From Couchioplanes azureus (GTDB lineage Bacteria; Actinomycetota; Actinomycetes; Mycobacteriales; Micromonosporaceae): a stretch of 64,000 nt of DNA. Of this stretch, positions 53,652 through 62,502 are shown piece after piece (the first letter of the stretch is position 1; each line of letters begins with the position of its first letter). The position numbers were made by a program, and so were the translations under genes. The stretch lies in contig NZ_BMQY01000002.1 in assembly GCF_014648355.1 (NCBI RefSeq), forward strand, positions 513,328 to 577,327, read 5' to 3'. Below the pieces are notes generated by a model. That model made no database searches and was not told the origin of the DNA. It worked only from the letters and a program-made list of their open reading frames with translations.

Positions 53652-56600
53652 CAGAGCTCCCGCACCCGGATGTCGCGGAACTCGACGAGGTCGGCGTTGC
53701 CATGGTTCTGCAGGCCGAGGAAGCCCTCGGCGAACTGGCGCAGATCGGTCGGGGGGTCACCGGCGCGGGCCGACTGCTGACCCGGCGCGTTGTCGAACTC
53801 GTTGACGACCACGCCGTCGCGCACGACCGTGTAGTGCTGGCCGGTGACCCGGACCTCGTACTCGCTCCACCGCTCCTTCGGCGTGCCTCCGGGCACGGCC
53901 ACCGGGTCGAAGTTGTAGATCGAGCCGGTCTTCTGCGGCTCGCCGGTGTCGCCGTCGTAGATCTGGATCTCGTGCCCGCAGTAGATCGCCACCCAGGCCG
54001 CGGACGTACGGGCCGATCCCACGGTGCCGCAACTGCCGGGCGGGCGCTGGTCCAGCGGCGTCCGGGGATCGGGGAAGCGGGCGAAGACGCCGCTGTTCGA
54101 CCGGACCAGGCCGGGTGCCACGTCGCGGACCTGCAGCTTCAGCGAGAAGTCGCGGAACGGGCGCCGGGCGTACCAGAGCATGCCCAGGCCGCCGCCCGTG
54201 CGCAGCGAGCCGTCCGGCTGGATGGTGAACGCTCCGGGCCCGGCCTGTTGCCAGGCGCGCAGCGACTCCGCGGTGCCGTCGAAGAGCGGCTCGTAGCCGG
54301 TGTGGCCCGGGCGGCCGATCGGCGAGCCGGCGGCCGCGCGGGTCAGCGTGCCGGCCTCGCGGGCGCCGAGCACGCCGTCGGCGCGCAGCCGGTCGGCGAC
54401 GGTGGTGACGTGGCGGACGAAGCTGTCGTGGTCCGGCCAGGCGCTCTCGTCGTCGATGAGGCCGCCGACCGTGCAGTCACCGCCGGCGGGCCGGTTGGCG
54501 ACCCCGGTGTCCACCTCCCCCAGCCACACGTGGTCCCGGTTGTCGGGCGCCGGGCAGCCGGCCGTCACCGTGATCCGCGCCGTGGCCGTCTCGCCGCCGG
54601 CGTACGTGACGGTCAGCTTCGCCGGGTACGTGCCCGGCCTTCCGTAGGTGTGCCGGGGGTTCGCCTCGGCCGACGTGGCGCCGTCGCCGAACTCCCACCG
54701 GTGCGACACGCCGCCGGAGCGGGCACCGGTGAACGCGACGGTCAGCGGCTTGTTCTGCACCGCCACCGACGACGCCGACGGCGCGGGCGTGGCGGGTCCG
54801 CCGTGGTAGGTCACCCGGATCAGCTTCTGGTTGGGGTGCAGGCTGAAGAATCCGCCGCCGTAGTCGAGCAGGTAGAGCGCGCCGTCCGGGCCGAACTTGG
54901 CGTCCATCCAGCTCTGCAGTCGGGTGTCGCCGTTGCCGGCCGGGATGATGGCGCGCAGCGACTCGCCGAAGAGCGGCGGCGCCTGCCGCGGCACCCCGGC
55001 CGGGTCGACGGTGACCGCGACCCGGTTCTGCGAGTTCGACTGGTCGCCGATGAACCACTTGTCGTCCCAGTACGCCGGCCACGCGACCCCGCTCGCGGTG
55101 TCGACGAGCTCCCGGTGGTACGTCGGCCCCGACATGATCGCCTGGCCGCCGCCGCGCAGGTAGGGCTGGGTGTAGGTGGCGTCGACGGCCTGGTAGGTGG
55201 GCACGCCGCTGCCGTCCGTACGGAGGGGGAAGACCGGCCCGCCGCCTCCGGGGGCGTACCAGATCATGTTGTCGCGCGCCGGCGGGATGTCGACCAGGCC
55301 GGTGTTGCGCGGCGACGTGTTCTTCAGGTTGTCGCAGTCGTACCAGCCGGTCAGGACCGTCGCGTCGGTGTCGCTGCGGTCGCGGTACGGCTGCCGGTTG
55401 CCCATGCAGTACGGCCAGCCCTGGTTCCCCGCCGAGGTGATGATCGTGGCGGTCTCGTACTTGGCCGGGCCGAGCGTGGGGCTCGGCGCGGGCGCGTCGG
55501 GACCGACCCAACCGGCGGTGAGCCACCGGTGCACCGGATCGAACGCCAGCCGCGCGATGTTGCGCACGCCCATCACGTAGATCTCCGGCCGGGTCCTGGC
55601 GGTGCCCGGCGGGAAGAGATTGCCCGGCGGGATCGTGTACGTGCCGTCGGGCTCCGGGTGGATGCGGATGATCTTGCCGGCGAGGTCGTTGGTGTTGCCG
55701 GACGTCCGCCGCGCGTCCTGGTAGGAGACGCCCTTGTACTCCGCGGTCCAGTTGTTGCCGGAGTAGCCGCTCGACCCCTCGGAGGAGTTGTTGTCGCCCG
55801 AGCCGACGTAGAGGTTGCCCGCGTGGTCGAAGGCCATGCCCCCGCCGGCGTGGCAGCAGCTGTGGATCTGTACCGGGAACCGCAGCAGGTCCTTGCGGGT
55901 GGACTGGTCGATCGTCGCGCCCGCGCGGTCGTAGGTGAACCGGGAGATCGTGCGCTGCCCGATCCGGTTCTCCCGGTCGATCGACTCGTGCGGCATCCAG
56001 TAGACGTAGAGCCAGCCGTTGGTGACGAAGCCGGGGTCGGTCACGATGCCGAGCAGCCCCTCCTCGTTCTTCACCAGCTCCGAGCCGCTGCCCCGGTTGC
56101 CCATCACCCGCAGCGTGGTGAGCAGCGTGACCCGCTTGCTCGCCGGGTCGTACGCGTGGATCGTGCCGCAGCCCAGGCCCACGCCCGGGTCGGACCAGTC
56201 GACGACCGGACCGGTGGGGCAGGCGGCCTTGCCGACGTAGAGGACCGTGCCGTCCGGCGCGATGGTGAGCCCGTGCGGCTCGCCGATCTGGTCGAGCCGG
56301 CCGGCCTGGTTGGCGGCGGTGAGCCGCTCGACGGAGTAGTTGGCGGCGATGGTGGCCTGGCAGTCGCCGCGCTGGATGCCCGTGGTCCAGCGCAGGGCGC
56401 CGGTCAGGTGGGCGCGGAAGCCGGATTCGGCGTACGCGTCCGCGGTGTGCCCCATCCCGGTGTAGAAGGAGCGGCCGCCGTCGTAGTCGCGGCACCAGGA
56501 GATCGGGTGGAACGGGCCGTTGGCGCCGGGCCCCGGGTCGTAGAAGCGCTCCTCGACCTGGGCGAGGGTGTGCACCGCGCCCACCGGGTTCGGGTCCCAG

Positions 56601-57559
56601 TTGGTCCAGCGGTCGGCGCGCCGCAGTGTCGGCGGCAGCGACCGGGTGGCCGGGTGGTGCCGGTCGAGGATGTCCACCACCGCCTCGCGGACGGCCGGGG
56701 GCGGCGGCGTGGTCACCGCACCGGTGAACAGCCGCAGGTCGGCGAGCTGGGTGAAGGGTTCGCCGGCGTTGGCGGTGACGGAGAGCCGGTAGCTCGCGAA
56801 CTCGCGCGGGGCGGCGACCGCGAACCTGCGGGTCTGGAAGCGGTCCGGGAACGTCTGCTCGGTGCGCCGGTCGAGGTCCGTCCAGCTGGTTCCGTCGGCG
56901 GATCCCTGCAGCGTCCAGTCCCGCGGGTCGCGGCCGGGGGCGTCGTTGGCCGAGGTGAGGGCGTAGCCGCTGATCGCGGTGGGCCGGCTCAGCTCGTACG
57001 TGATCCAGGCGGTCGGCGTGCGCGCGAGCCACTTGGTGTTCGCGTCGCCGTCGGTCAGCTTCTCCTTGGTCTCGTTCGGCGGGTTCTCCGCGTTGGCGCC
57101 GACGCGGGCGACGGGTTCCGCGGCGGGGATGCTCCCGGCGGGACGGGTGCCGATCAGGCCGGTGAACCAGGCGGAGTCGAGCTGGGCGCGGGCCGCGTCG
57201 CCGATGCCGACGAAGCCCCCGCCGGCCTCGACGTAGCCCTCCAGCGCCGATTCCTGGTCCCGGCCGAGGGCGGCGCCGGTGGCCGACAGGAAGACCACCG
57301 CGCGGTAGGGCGCGAGCCCGGCCGCGGAGAACACCGCCGGGTCGCTCGATCGGGTCACCGCGATGTCGTCGGCGGCCGCCAGGTCCTGGATGGTCTGCGC
57401 GGCGCGCTCGACCGGGTCCTGCTGGTCCGCCGCCGGGCCGTGGAAGACGAGCAGCCGCAGCGGCTCCGGTGCCGGCCCGGCCGGGGCCGCCGTGACCGGG
57501 ACCGGGCTCACCAGCAGCGCGGCCGCCATGGTCGCCACGAGGCCGATCCGATGTCTCAT
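53651..57559 (-). CDS. ThuA / discoidin / sugar dehydrogenase / PKD / DUF1080 multidomain protein
   Basis: A 1302-residue exported protein. Signal peptide to about residue 25. A ThuA-like domain is split: residues 34-143 and 291-395 (DRHHPATRSLP, ISWCRDYDGGRSFYTGMGHT), with an F5/8-type discoidin domain (150-285) between. Then a PQQ-type sugar dehydrogenase beta-propeller (about 410-880; EPHGLTIAPDG, EEGLLGIVTDPGF, SCCHAGGGMAFD, GVRNIARLAFDP), a PKD domain (about 895-990, WEFGDGATS), the shared module (1010-1082) and a C-terminal DUF1080 / 3-keto-disaccharide hydrolase domain (1088-1302). Coupled by ATGA to both neighbours. It likely binds and oxidises extracellular carbohydrate. Confidence 0.87.
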   Translation of the reverse strand: MRHRIGLVATMAAALLVSPVPVTAAPAGPAPEPLRLLVFHGPAADQQDPVERAAQTIQDLAAADDIAVTRSSDPAVFSAAGLAPYRAVVFLSATGAALGRDQESALEGYVEAGGGFVGIGDAARAQLDSAWFTGLIGTRPAGSIPAAEPVARVGANAENPPNETKEKLTDGDANTKWLARTPTAWITYELSRPTAISGYALTSANDAPGRDPRDWTLQGSADGTSWTDLDRRTEQTFPDRFQTRRFAVAAPREFASYRLSVTANAGEPFTQLADLRLFTGAVTTPPPPAVREAVVDILDRHHPATRSLPPTLRRADRWTNWDPNPVGAVHTLAQVEERFYDPGPGANGPFHPISWCRDYDGGRSFYTGMGHTADAYAESGFRAHLTGALRWTTGIQRGDCQATIAANYSVERLTAANQAGRLDQIGEPHGLTIAPDGTVLYVGKAACPTGPVVDWSDPGVGLGCGTIHAYDPASKRVTLLTTLRVMGNRGSGSELVKNEEGLLGIVTDPGFVTNGWLYVYWMPHESIDRENRIGQRTISRFTYDRAGATIDQSTRKDLLRFPVQIHSCCHAGGGMAFDHAGNLYVGSGDNNSSEGSSGYSGNNWTAEYKGVSYQDARRTSGNTNDLAGKIIRIHPEPDGTYTIPPGNLFPPGTARTRPEIYVMGVRNIARLAFDPVHRWLTAGWVGPDAPAPSPTLGPAKYETATIITSAGNQGWPYCMGNRQPYRDRSDTDATVLTGWYDCDNLKNTSPRNTGLVDIPPARDNMIWYAPGGGGPVFPLRTDGSGVPTYQAVDATYTQPYLRGGGQAIMSGPTYHRELVDTASGVAWPAYWDDKWFIGDQSNSQNRVAVTVDPAGVPRQAPPLFGESLRAIIPAGNGDTRLQSWMDAKFGPDGALYLLDYGGGFFSLHPNQKLIRVTYHGGPATPAPSASSVAVQNKPLTVAFTGARSGGVSHRWEFGDGATSAEANPRHTYGRPGTYPAKLTVTYAGGETATARITVTAGCPAPDNRDHVWLGEVDTGVANRPAGGDCTVGGLIDDESAWPDHDSFVRHVTTVADRLRADGVLGAREAGTLTRAAAGSPIGRPGHTGYEPLFDGTAESLRAWQQAGPGAFTIQPDGSLRTGGGLGMLWYARRPFRDFSLKLQVRDVAPGLVRSNSGVFARFPDPRTPLDQRPPGSCGTVGSARTSAAWVAIYCGHEIQIYDGDTGEPQKTGSIYNFDPVAVPGGTPKERWSEYEVRVTGQHYTVVRDGVVVNEFDNAPGQQSARAGDPPTDLRQFAEGFLGLQNHGNADLVEFRDIRVREL
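54314..54532 (-). other. Shared 70-residue module, copy in the multidomain protein
   Basis: Residues 1010-1082 contain GEVDTGVANRPAG, CTVGGLI, PDHDSFVRHV, LRADGVLG and TRAAAGSPIG, matching the module in the cupredoxin protein position by position. Here it separates the PKD domain from DUF1080. Confidence 0.7.
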
Positions 57560-58560
57560 CCCAGCACCCCTTCGTGATGCGCCGTGTGCGCGTGGCCGTG
57601 GAACCGGTGGATGGCGTCCTCGGCGCCGGGCGGCATGCTGCCGTCGGCGTTGCGGACGAGGAAGAGCCCGGCCATGCCGCCGTCGGAGTGGAACTGGACG
57701 TGGCAGTGGTACATCCACACGCCCGGGCCGACGCCCTGGCCGGCGAGCACCTGGAAGCCGAAGGAGCCGCCCGGGTTCAGGTCCTTGGTGTCGATGACGG
57801 CGCTCGGGTCGGCGGGCCCCTCGAGCAGGCCGGTCCGGTTGTCGGCCCACCGGTGGCCGTGCAGGTGGAAGGTGTGGAAGGTGCCGCCGTGGCCGACGGC
57901 GATCCACTCGACGCGCTGGCCGAGGTTCGCCTCGAACATCGGGGTGTCCGGCGCCGTCCGGTTGTTGATCAGCATGTCGTTGAAGACGACGGTGAACTGC
58001 TTCTCCGGCAGCAGGTCGCCGCGCCGCCGTACGATCAGCGCGCCGTAGAGGCCCTTGGCGACCCCGGCGGTGCCGTGCTCGGTCCCCATCGCATGATCGT
58101 GGTAGTGCCAGTAGCCGGCGCTGCCGGGCAGGAACCGCCGTCCCTCGGCCGCGGTCATCTCGCGGGAGCGCCAGACATAGGTACGCGTCTCGCCGGGACC
58201 GTTGAAGGACGCGTTCAGCGGGCTGCCGTCGGAGTCGGTGCTGTAGTCGACGCCGTGCGGGTGGATGGACAGCCGCTGGTCGGTGCGGTTCACCAGGGTG
58301 ATTTCGAGGGTGTCGCCCTCCCACAGCTCCAGCACCGGCCCGGGTACGGTGGCCCGCCCCGGCGCCAGGCCGTAGCCGTAGAGCCCGCCGGGCAGCGCCT
58401 CGGCGTAGAGGGTGACCTTGCGGGTGGCGCCCGACGCGGCGTGGGCGGGCCGCCCGGCCGGGGACGCGCCGGCCGCGACGGCGGGCACGGCGAGCCCGGC
58501 GGCCGCGGCGGTGAGCACGGCGCGGCGCGGTACAGCCCGGCCGACAACGTTGTCGTCCAT
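57556..58560 (-). CDS. Two-domain multicopper oxidase (small laccase type)
   Basis: A 334-residue exported oxidase with a Tat-type signal (PRRAVLTAAAAG, cleaved near residue 40). Four copper motifs are present: HPHGVD (100-105), WHYHDHAMG (151-159), HTFHLHGHRW (229-238) and YHCHVQFHSDGGM (284-296), giving a type 1 site and a trinuclear cluster as in small laccases. The C-terminus is histidine-rich (HRFHGHAHTAHHEG), perhaps a copper sink. GGAG lies six bases before the ATG. It is the first gene of the coupled operon and overlaps the next by ATGA. Substrate unknown; phenols or a metal are usual. Confidence 0.9.
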   Translation of the reverse strand: MDDNVVGRAVPRRAVLTAAAAGLAVPAVAAGASPAGRPAHAASGATRKVTLYAEALPGGLYGYGLAPGRATVPGPVLELWEGDTLEITLVNRTDQRLSIHPHGVDYSTDSDGSPLNASFNGPGETRTYVWRSREMTAAEGRRFLPGSAGYWHYHDHAMGTEHGTAGVAKGLYGALIVRRRGDLLPEKQFTVVFNDMLINNRTAPDTPMFEANLGQRVEWIAVGHGGTFHTFHLHGHRWADNRTGLLEGPADPSAVIDTKDLNPGGSFGFQVLAGQGVGPGVWMYHCHVQFHSDGGMAGLFLVRNADGSMPPGAEDAIHRFHGHAHTAHHEGVLG

Positions 58561-58768
58561 GCGCACTCCATCCGGGGCCGGGACTTTCGGTGATTGACCG
58601 CAATCTATGCGTAGCGGCGGGCGGAAGTAAAGGTCCGTTCGTCGAAAGTCGTCGATGTGCTCCCCCACGATCGTGCGAAGATGGCGGTCGCAGGTTTGAC
58701 CGTCGCGCTCACCCGGGTAAGCGCGTGCTCCGCATGACCGGCGGCGGGGAGAAAGACCGGAACCGACG

Positions 58769-59173
58769 ATGAGTGTGTTGACGGCGCGCTTCGACGTGCC
58801 GCTGGGTCCCCATGCCGCCCGGACGGCGCGGCACGCCACCACGGCCGTGCTCACGGGCTGGGGCTACCGGGACGAGGCCTGGCTCGGCCATGCCGCCGTG
58901 GTGATCAGCGAGCTGGTGACCAACGCCGTGCGGCACGGCGGCGGATGCGTCGAGGTGAGCGTCGAATGCCACGACGGCCGGGTCACCCTGCTGGTCGCCG
59001 ACGGCTCGTCGGTCGTGCCGCGGCGCCGGGAGGCGGACTGCGACGGAGGACGCGGGCTCGCGCTCATCGAGGCGCTGACCGACCGCTGGGGAGTCCGCGA
59101 CCACGAGGGCGGCAAGCAGGTCTGGGCCGACCTCCCCCGGTGCCGGCCGGGCCCCGAGCATCACCGCTCGTAG
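58769..59173 (+). CDS. RsbW-type anti-sigma ATPase
   Basis: A 134-residue GHKL ATPase of the HATPase_c_2 group, with N-box [16 protein letters not shown] and G-box [18 protein letters not shown]. Such stand-alone proteins are abundant in spore-forming actinobacteria and act as anti-sigma kinases or act on unknown partners. No STAS or sigma gene is adjacent. Its end overlaps the converging nhaA gene by 13 bases. Confidence 0.87.
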   Translation: MSVLTARFDVPLGPHAARTARHATTAVLTGWGYRDEAWLGHAAVVISELVTNAVRHGGGCVEVSVECHDGRVTLLVADGSSVVPRRREADCDGGRGLALIEALTDRWGVRDHEGGKQVWADLPRCRPGPEHHRS

Positions 59174-60426
59174 ACGTCGGGGATGGCGTTGCCGTCGGCG
59201 TCGACCTGCTCCGCCTCGTACAGCCGCCGGTAGGTCCGGTTCCGCACGCGCAGGATGACCGTCGCGAGCACCGCGGCCGCCAGGGAGCCGGTCAGCACGG
59301 CCACCTTGACGTGGCCGTCGCGGTCCGTCCCGGCGCCGAACGCCAGCTCGCCGATGAGCAGGGACACCGTGAAGCCGATCCCGCCGAGCACCGCCAGCGC
59401 CACGACGTCGATCCAGGCCAGCCCGGCGTCGATCGTCGCCCGGGTGAACCGGGCCGTCAGCCAGGTGGCGAGCGTGATGCCGACCGGCTTGCCCACGACC
59501 AGGCCCAGCACGATGCCGACCGCCACCGGGTCGGTGAGCGCCGAGGCGAGACCGTCCGGGCCGCCGAGCGTGACCCCGGCCGACATCAGCGCGAAGACCG
59601 GCACCGCGAACCCGGCGGACAGCGGCCGGAACCGGTGCTCGAAGTGCTCCGCGAGTCCCGGCTCGGCGGCCCCGTCGCGGCGCAGCACCGGCACCGCGAA
59701 CCCCAGCAGGACACCGGCGACGGTGGCGTGCACCCCGGAGGCGTGCACCAGCGCCCAGGCGGCGCAGGCCAGCGGGAGCAGCAGCCACCACGACCGGACC
59801 CGGCGCTGCACCAGCACCGTGAACAGCACGAGCGGCACGAGCGCCCCGGCCAGCGGCAGCACGGAGAGGTCGGCGGTGTAGAACAGCGCGATGATCACGA
59901 TGGCGAGCAGGTCGTCCACCACCGCGAGGGTGAGCAGGAACGTGCGCAGCGCGGCCGGCAGCCACCGCCCGACGACCGCCAGCACGGCGAGGGCGAACGC
60001 GATGTCCGTGGCGGTCGGGATCGCCCAGCCGCGGACCGCGCCGCCGAGGTTCACGGCGGTGTAGAGCAACGCCGGCACGACCACGCCGCCGACCGCGGCC
60101 GCCACCGGCACCGCCGCCCGCCGGGGATCGCGCAGGTCCCCGGCGACGAACTCGCGCTTGAGCTCCAGACCGGCGACGAAGAAGAAGATCGCCAGCAGCC
60201 CGTCGGCCGCCCAGGTGGCGAGGGAGAGGTCGAGGTGCCAGGCGGCCGGCCCGACCCGCAGAGCGAGCAGCGCGTGATAGCCGTCCGACCACGGCGAGTT
60301 GGCCCAGAGCAGCGCGGCCAGCGCCCCGGCGAGGAGCAGCGCCCCACCGATCGTCTCTTGACGCAGCACGTCGGCGATTCGCCGGGCCTCGGGCCACGAA
60401 CCGCGACTGAACAGGTTGGGGGTCAC
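59161..60426 (-). CDS. nhaA: Na+/H+ antiporter NhaA
   Basis: A 421-residue antiporter that exports sodium in exchange for protons. The family opening [23 protein letters not shown], the LELKREFV segment, [12 protein letters not shown] (Asp141), the paired catalytic aspartates VVDDLLAI (171-172) and GKPVGI are all present. About 11-12 helices. The start is GTG at 60426. It follows the VWA gene by 96 bases on the same strand, so partial co-transcription is possible. Confidence 0.95.
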   Translation of the reverse strand: MTPNLFSRGSWPEARRIADVLRQETIGGALLLAGALAALLWANSPWSDGYHALLALRVGPAAWHLDLSLATWAADGLLAIFFFVAGLELKREFVAGDLRDPRRAAVPVAAAVGGVVVPALLYTAVNLGGAVRGWAIPTATDIAFALAVLAVVGRWLPAALRTFLLTLAVVDDLLAIVIIALFYTADLSVLPLAGALVPLVLFTVLVQRRVRSWWLLLPLACAAWALVHASGVHATVAGVLLGFAVPVLRRDGAAEPGLAEHFEHRFRPLSAGFAVPVFALMSAGVTLGGPDGLASALTDPVAVGIVLGLVVGKPVGITLATWLTARFTRATIDAGLAWIDVVALAVLGGIGFTVSLLIGELAFGAGTDRDGHVKVAVLTGSLAAAVLATVILRVRNRTYRRLYEAEQVDADGNAIPDVYER

Positions 60427-60522
60427 AGGGCTCCGTTTCCGGGGTCGGTCGATCCACTTGCCGACCAGACTTCCCGGCGCACCGCCGCCAACCTTACCGG
60501 CCGGCGGCCGCGCGCGCCCCGG

Positions 60523-61473
60523 TCATGGCAGACGTGAGGTCCAGATCAGGCTCAGCGCCGCCGCCGCGAGGCCGAGCAGCAGCGCCGCGCCGGCGTACCA
60601 CTGGGTGATCTCCTGAGGCTGCACCCGGTGCCCGATCGAGCTGCCCATGTCCTCGTAGACCTGCTTGAGCTCGCTGACCGAGGCGGCCTCGTAGAAGTAG
60701 CCCTTGGTCTTCTCCGCCAGCTGCTGCAACGACAGCCGGTCCACCGGTACGCGCTGCAGCACACCCCGGATGTCGACGACGCCGGCGTCCGTGCCGAAGG
60801 CGATCGTCGAGACCGGGACGTTCGCCGCCGCGGCGGCCGTCGCCGCGTCCTCGACCGAGCGCCCCGACGTGCGGTATCCGTCGGAGAGCAGCACGATCCG
60901 CGCCGGCGGCGCGCCGTCGGCCCCGTCGGCCGGCACCGAGCGGATCGCGTCCAGCGACGTGAACACCGCCTCACCGGTCGCCGTGGCCTCGGCCAGCGTC
61001 AGGCCGTCGATGCCGGCGATCACCGCGGCGCGGTCCTTGGTCGGGGAGACCAGGACGTTCGCGGCCTTGGCGAACGACACCAGGCCCAGGTTGTACGTCG
61101 GCGGCAGCTCCTGCACGAACGCCTTGGCCGCCTCCTGCGCCGCCTCGATGCGGTTGGGCGCGACGTCGTCGGCCTCCATGGACAGCGACACGTCGATGGC
61201 CAGCATCACGGTGGCCCGCTCCAGCGGCTCCTCCCGGTCGACCGACGGGCGCGCCATCGCCAGGGCGAGCACGAACAGGCTGAGCAGCAGGGCCCCGGCG
61301 GCCACGTGCCGGCGCCAGCCCAGGCCCTTGGGCGCGAGCGAGCGCAGCAGGTCCACGTTGGTGAACTTCATCGCGTACTGGCGGCGGCGGAACTGGCGCC
61401 AGACGTAGGCGGCGACCACCAGCAGGACGGGCAGCGTGGCGAGCAGCCACCACGGCTGCAGGAAACGGATCAT
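60523..61473 (-). CDS. VWA-domain membrane protein (BatA-like)
   Basis: A 316-residue protein with an N-terminal membrane pair (residues 5-25 and 57-75), a von Willebrand A domain with the MIDAS motif DVSLS near residue 95 and later T and D residues (VLLSDGYRTSG), and a C-terminal membrane helix. In the MoxR-DUF58-VWA gene group it is thought to work with the MoxR ATPase in metal-dependent assembly or stress tolerance. It overlaps the DUF58 gene by four bases. Confidence 0.9.
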   Translation of the reverse strand: MIRFLQPWWLLATLPVLLVVAAYVWRQFRRRQYAMKFTNVDLLRSLAPKGLGWRRHVAAGALLLSLFVLALAMARPSVDREEPLERATVMLAIDVSLSMEADDVAPNRIEAAQEAAKAFVQELPPTYNLGLVSFAKAANVLVSPTKDRAAVIAGIDGLTLAEATATGEAVFTSLDAIRSVPADGADGAPPARIVLLSDGYRTSGRSVEDAATAAAAANVPVSTIAFGTDAGVVDIRGVLQRVPVDRLSLQQLAEKTKGYFYEAASVSELKQVYEDMGSSIGHRVQPQEITQWYAGAALLLGLAAAALSLIWTSRLP

Positions 61474-62492
61474 CGGGTGGTCCCCCGGGTGCGAGCGTGT
61501 CGTTGGGCCGCGACGAAACGGACCATGTCCAGCAGCCAGTCGGTGTCCGTACGCAGTCTCAGGTGGGCGGCCCCGGCCGCGCGCAGCGCCCGGGCGATCT
61601 CGCCGCGCTGCCGCCCGGCCGCCTCGGCGTAGCGGGCCCGCAGCGCCGGATCGGCCGTCTGCACCTCGTGCAGCGCACCGGTCTCCGGGTCGGCGAGGGT
61701 GAGCACGCCGACGTCCGGCAGCTCCAGCTCGCGGGGGTCCACGACCTCGATGGCGAGCACGTCGTGGCGCACCGCGAGCTTGCGCACGGGCCGCGCCCAG
61801 CCCTCCACGGGCGCCAGGAAGTCCGAGACGATCACCGCGACACCCCGGCGGCGCGGGGGGCGGTTCAGCATGTCGATCAGCTCGCCCAGATCGGTACGCC
61901 CCGGCCGGATCTCCGTACGCGCGATGGCCCGCAGCAGCCCCTGCGCCTCCTTGCGCCCGGGTCGCGCGGGCAGGCGCACGATCGGCGCGGCCGGGGGCGC
62001 CGCCGGGGCCGGCACCGGGCGCCGGCGCCGCAGCCAGCCGAAGCCGCCGGACGGCTCCGCGGCCACCTGTCCCGAGCCGGTGCCGACGACCGCGCCGATC
62101 CGGTTGCCGCCGCGGACGGTGAGGTGCGCCATCGCGGTGGCGGCCGCGAGCACCAGGTCGCGCTTGAGGCAGCGGGCGGTGCCGAAGTCCAGGCTCGCCG
62201 ACAGGTCGATCGCCATCCAGGTCTCGAGCTCGCGGTCGGCGACCGTACGCCGCACGTGCGGCAGCGTCGTGCGGGCGGTGACCGGCCAGTCCATGCGGCG
62301 CACGTCGTCGCCGGGCCGGTACTCCCGGCTCTCCCCCGCCTCGCTGCCCGGGCCGGGCAGCAGGCCGGCGTAGTCGCCCTGGAGCAGCCCGTCGAGCTTG
62401 CGGGTGACCAGCAGCTGCAGGCGCGAGAGGACGGCCTCGGCCCGCGCCGAGCCGGATCCGGCGGCCGGGGACGGGATGTCGGCGGTCGTCAC
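61470..62492 (-). CDS. DUF58 protein of a MoxR operon
   Basis: A 340-residue cytoplasmic protein. The diagnostic motif EYRPGDDVRRMDWPVTART lies near residue 60, followed by a VWA-like fold with DLSASLDFG. Partners are the MoxR ATPase upstream (ten bases between) and the VWA protein downstream (overlap). An insert of Ala/Pro residues (about 160-180) is a linker. GTG start at 62492. Role in complex maturation is inferred from the operon. Confidence 0.92.
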   Translation of the reverse strand: MTTADIPSPAAGSGSARAEAVLSRLQLLVTRKLDGLLQGDYAGLLPGPGSEAGESREYRPGDDVRRMDWPVTARTTLPHVRRTVADRELETWMAIDLSASLDFGTARCLKRDLVLAAATAMAHLTVRGGNRIGAVVGTGSGQVAAEPSGGFGWLRRRRPVPAPAAPPAAPIVRLPARPGRKEAQGLLRAIARTEIRPGRTDLGELIDMLNRPPRRRGVAVIVSDFLAPVEGWARPVRKLAVRHDVLAIEVVDPRELELPDVGVLTLADPETGALHEVQTADPALRARYAEAAGRQRGEIARALRAAGAAHLRLRTDTDWLLDMVRFVAAQRHARTRGTTR

Positions 62493-62502
62493 GAGTGGAC
62501 CG

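Noticed and set aside
53702..57577. A 1291-codon open frame antisense to the multidomain secreted protein
   Set aside because: Its composition is Arg/Gly/Val-rich with no recognisable domain, which is usual for the opposite strand of a high-GC gene.
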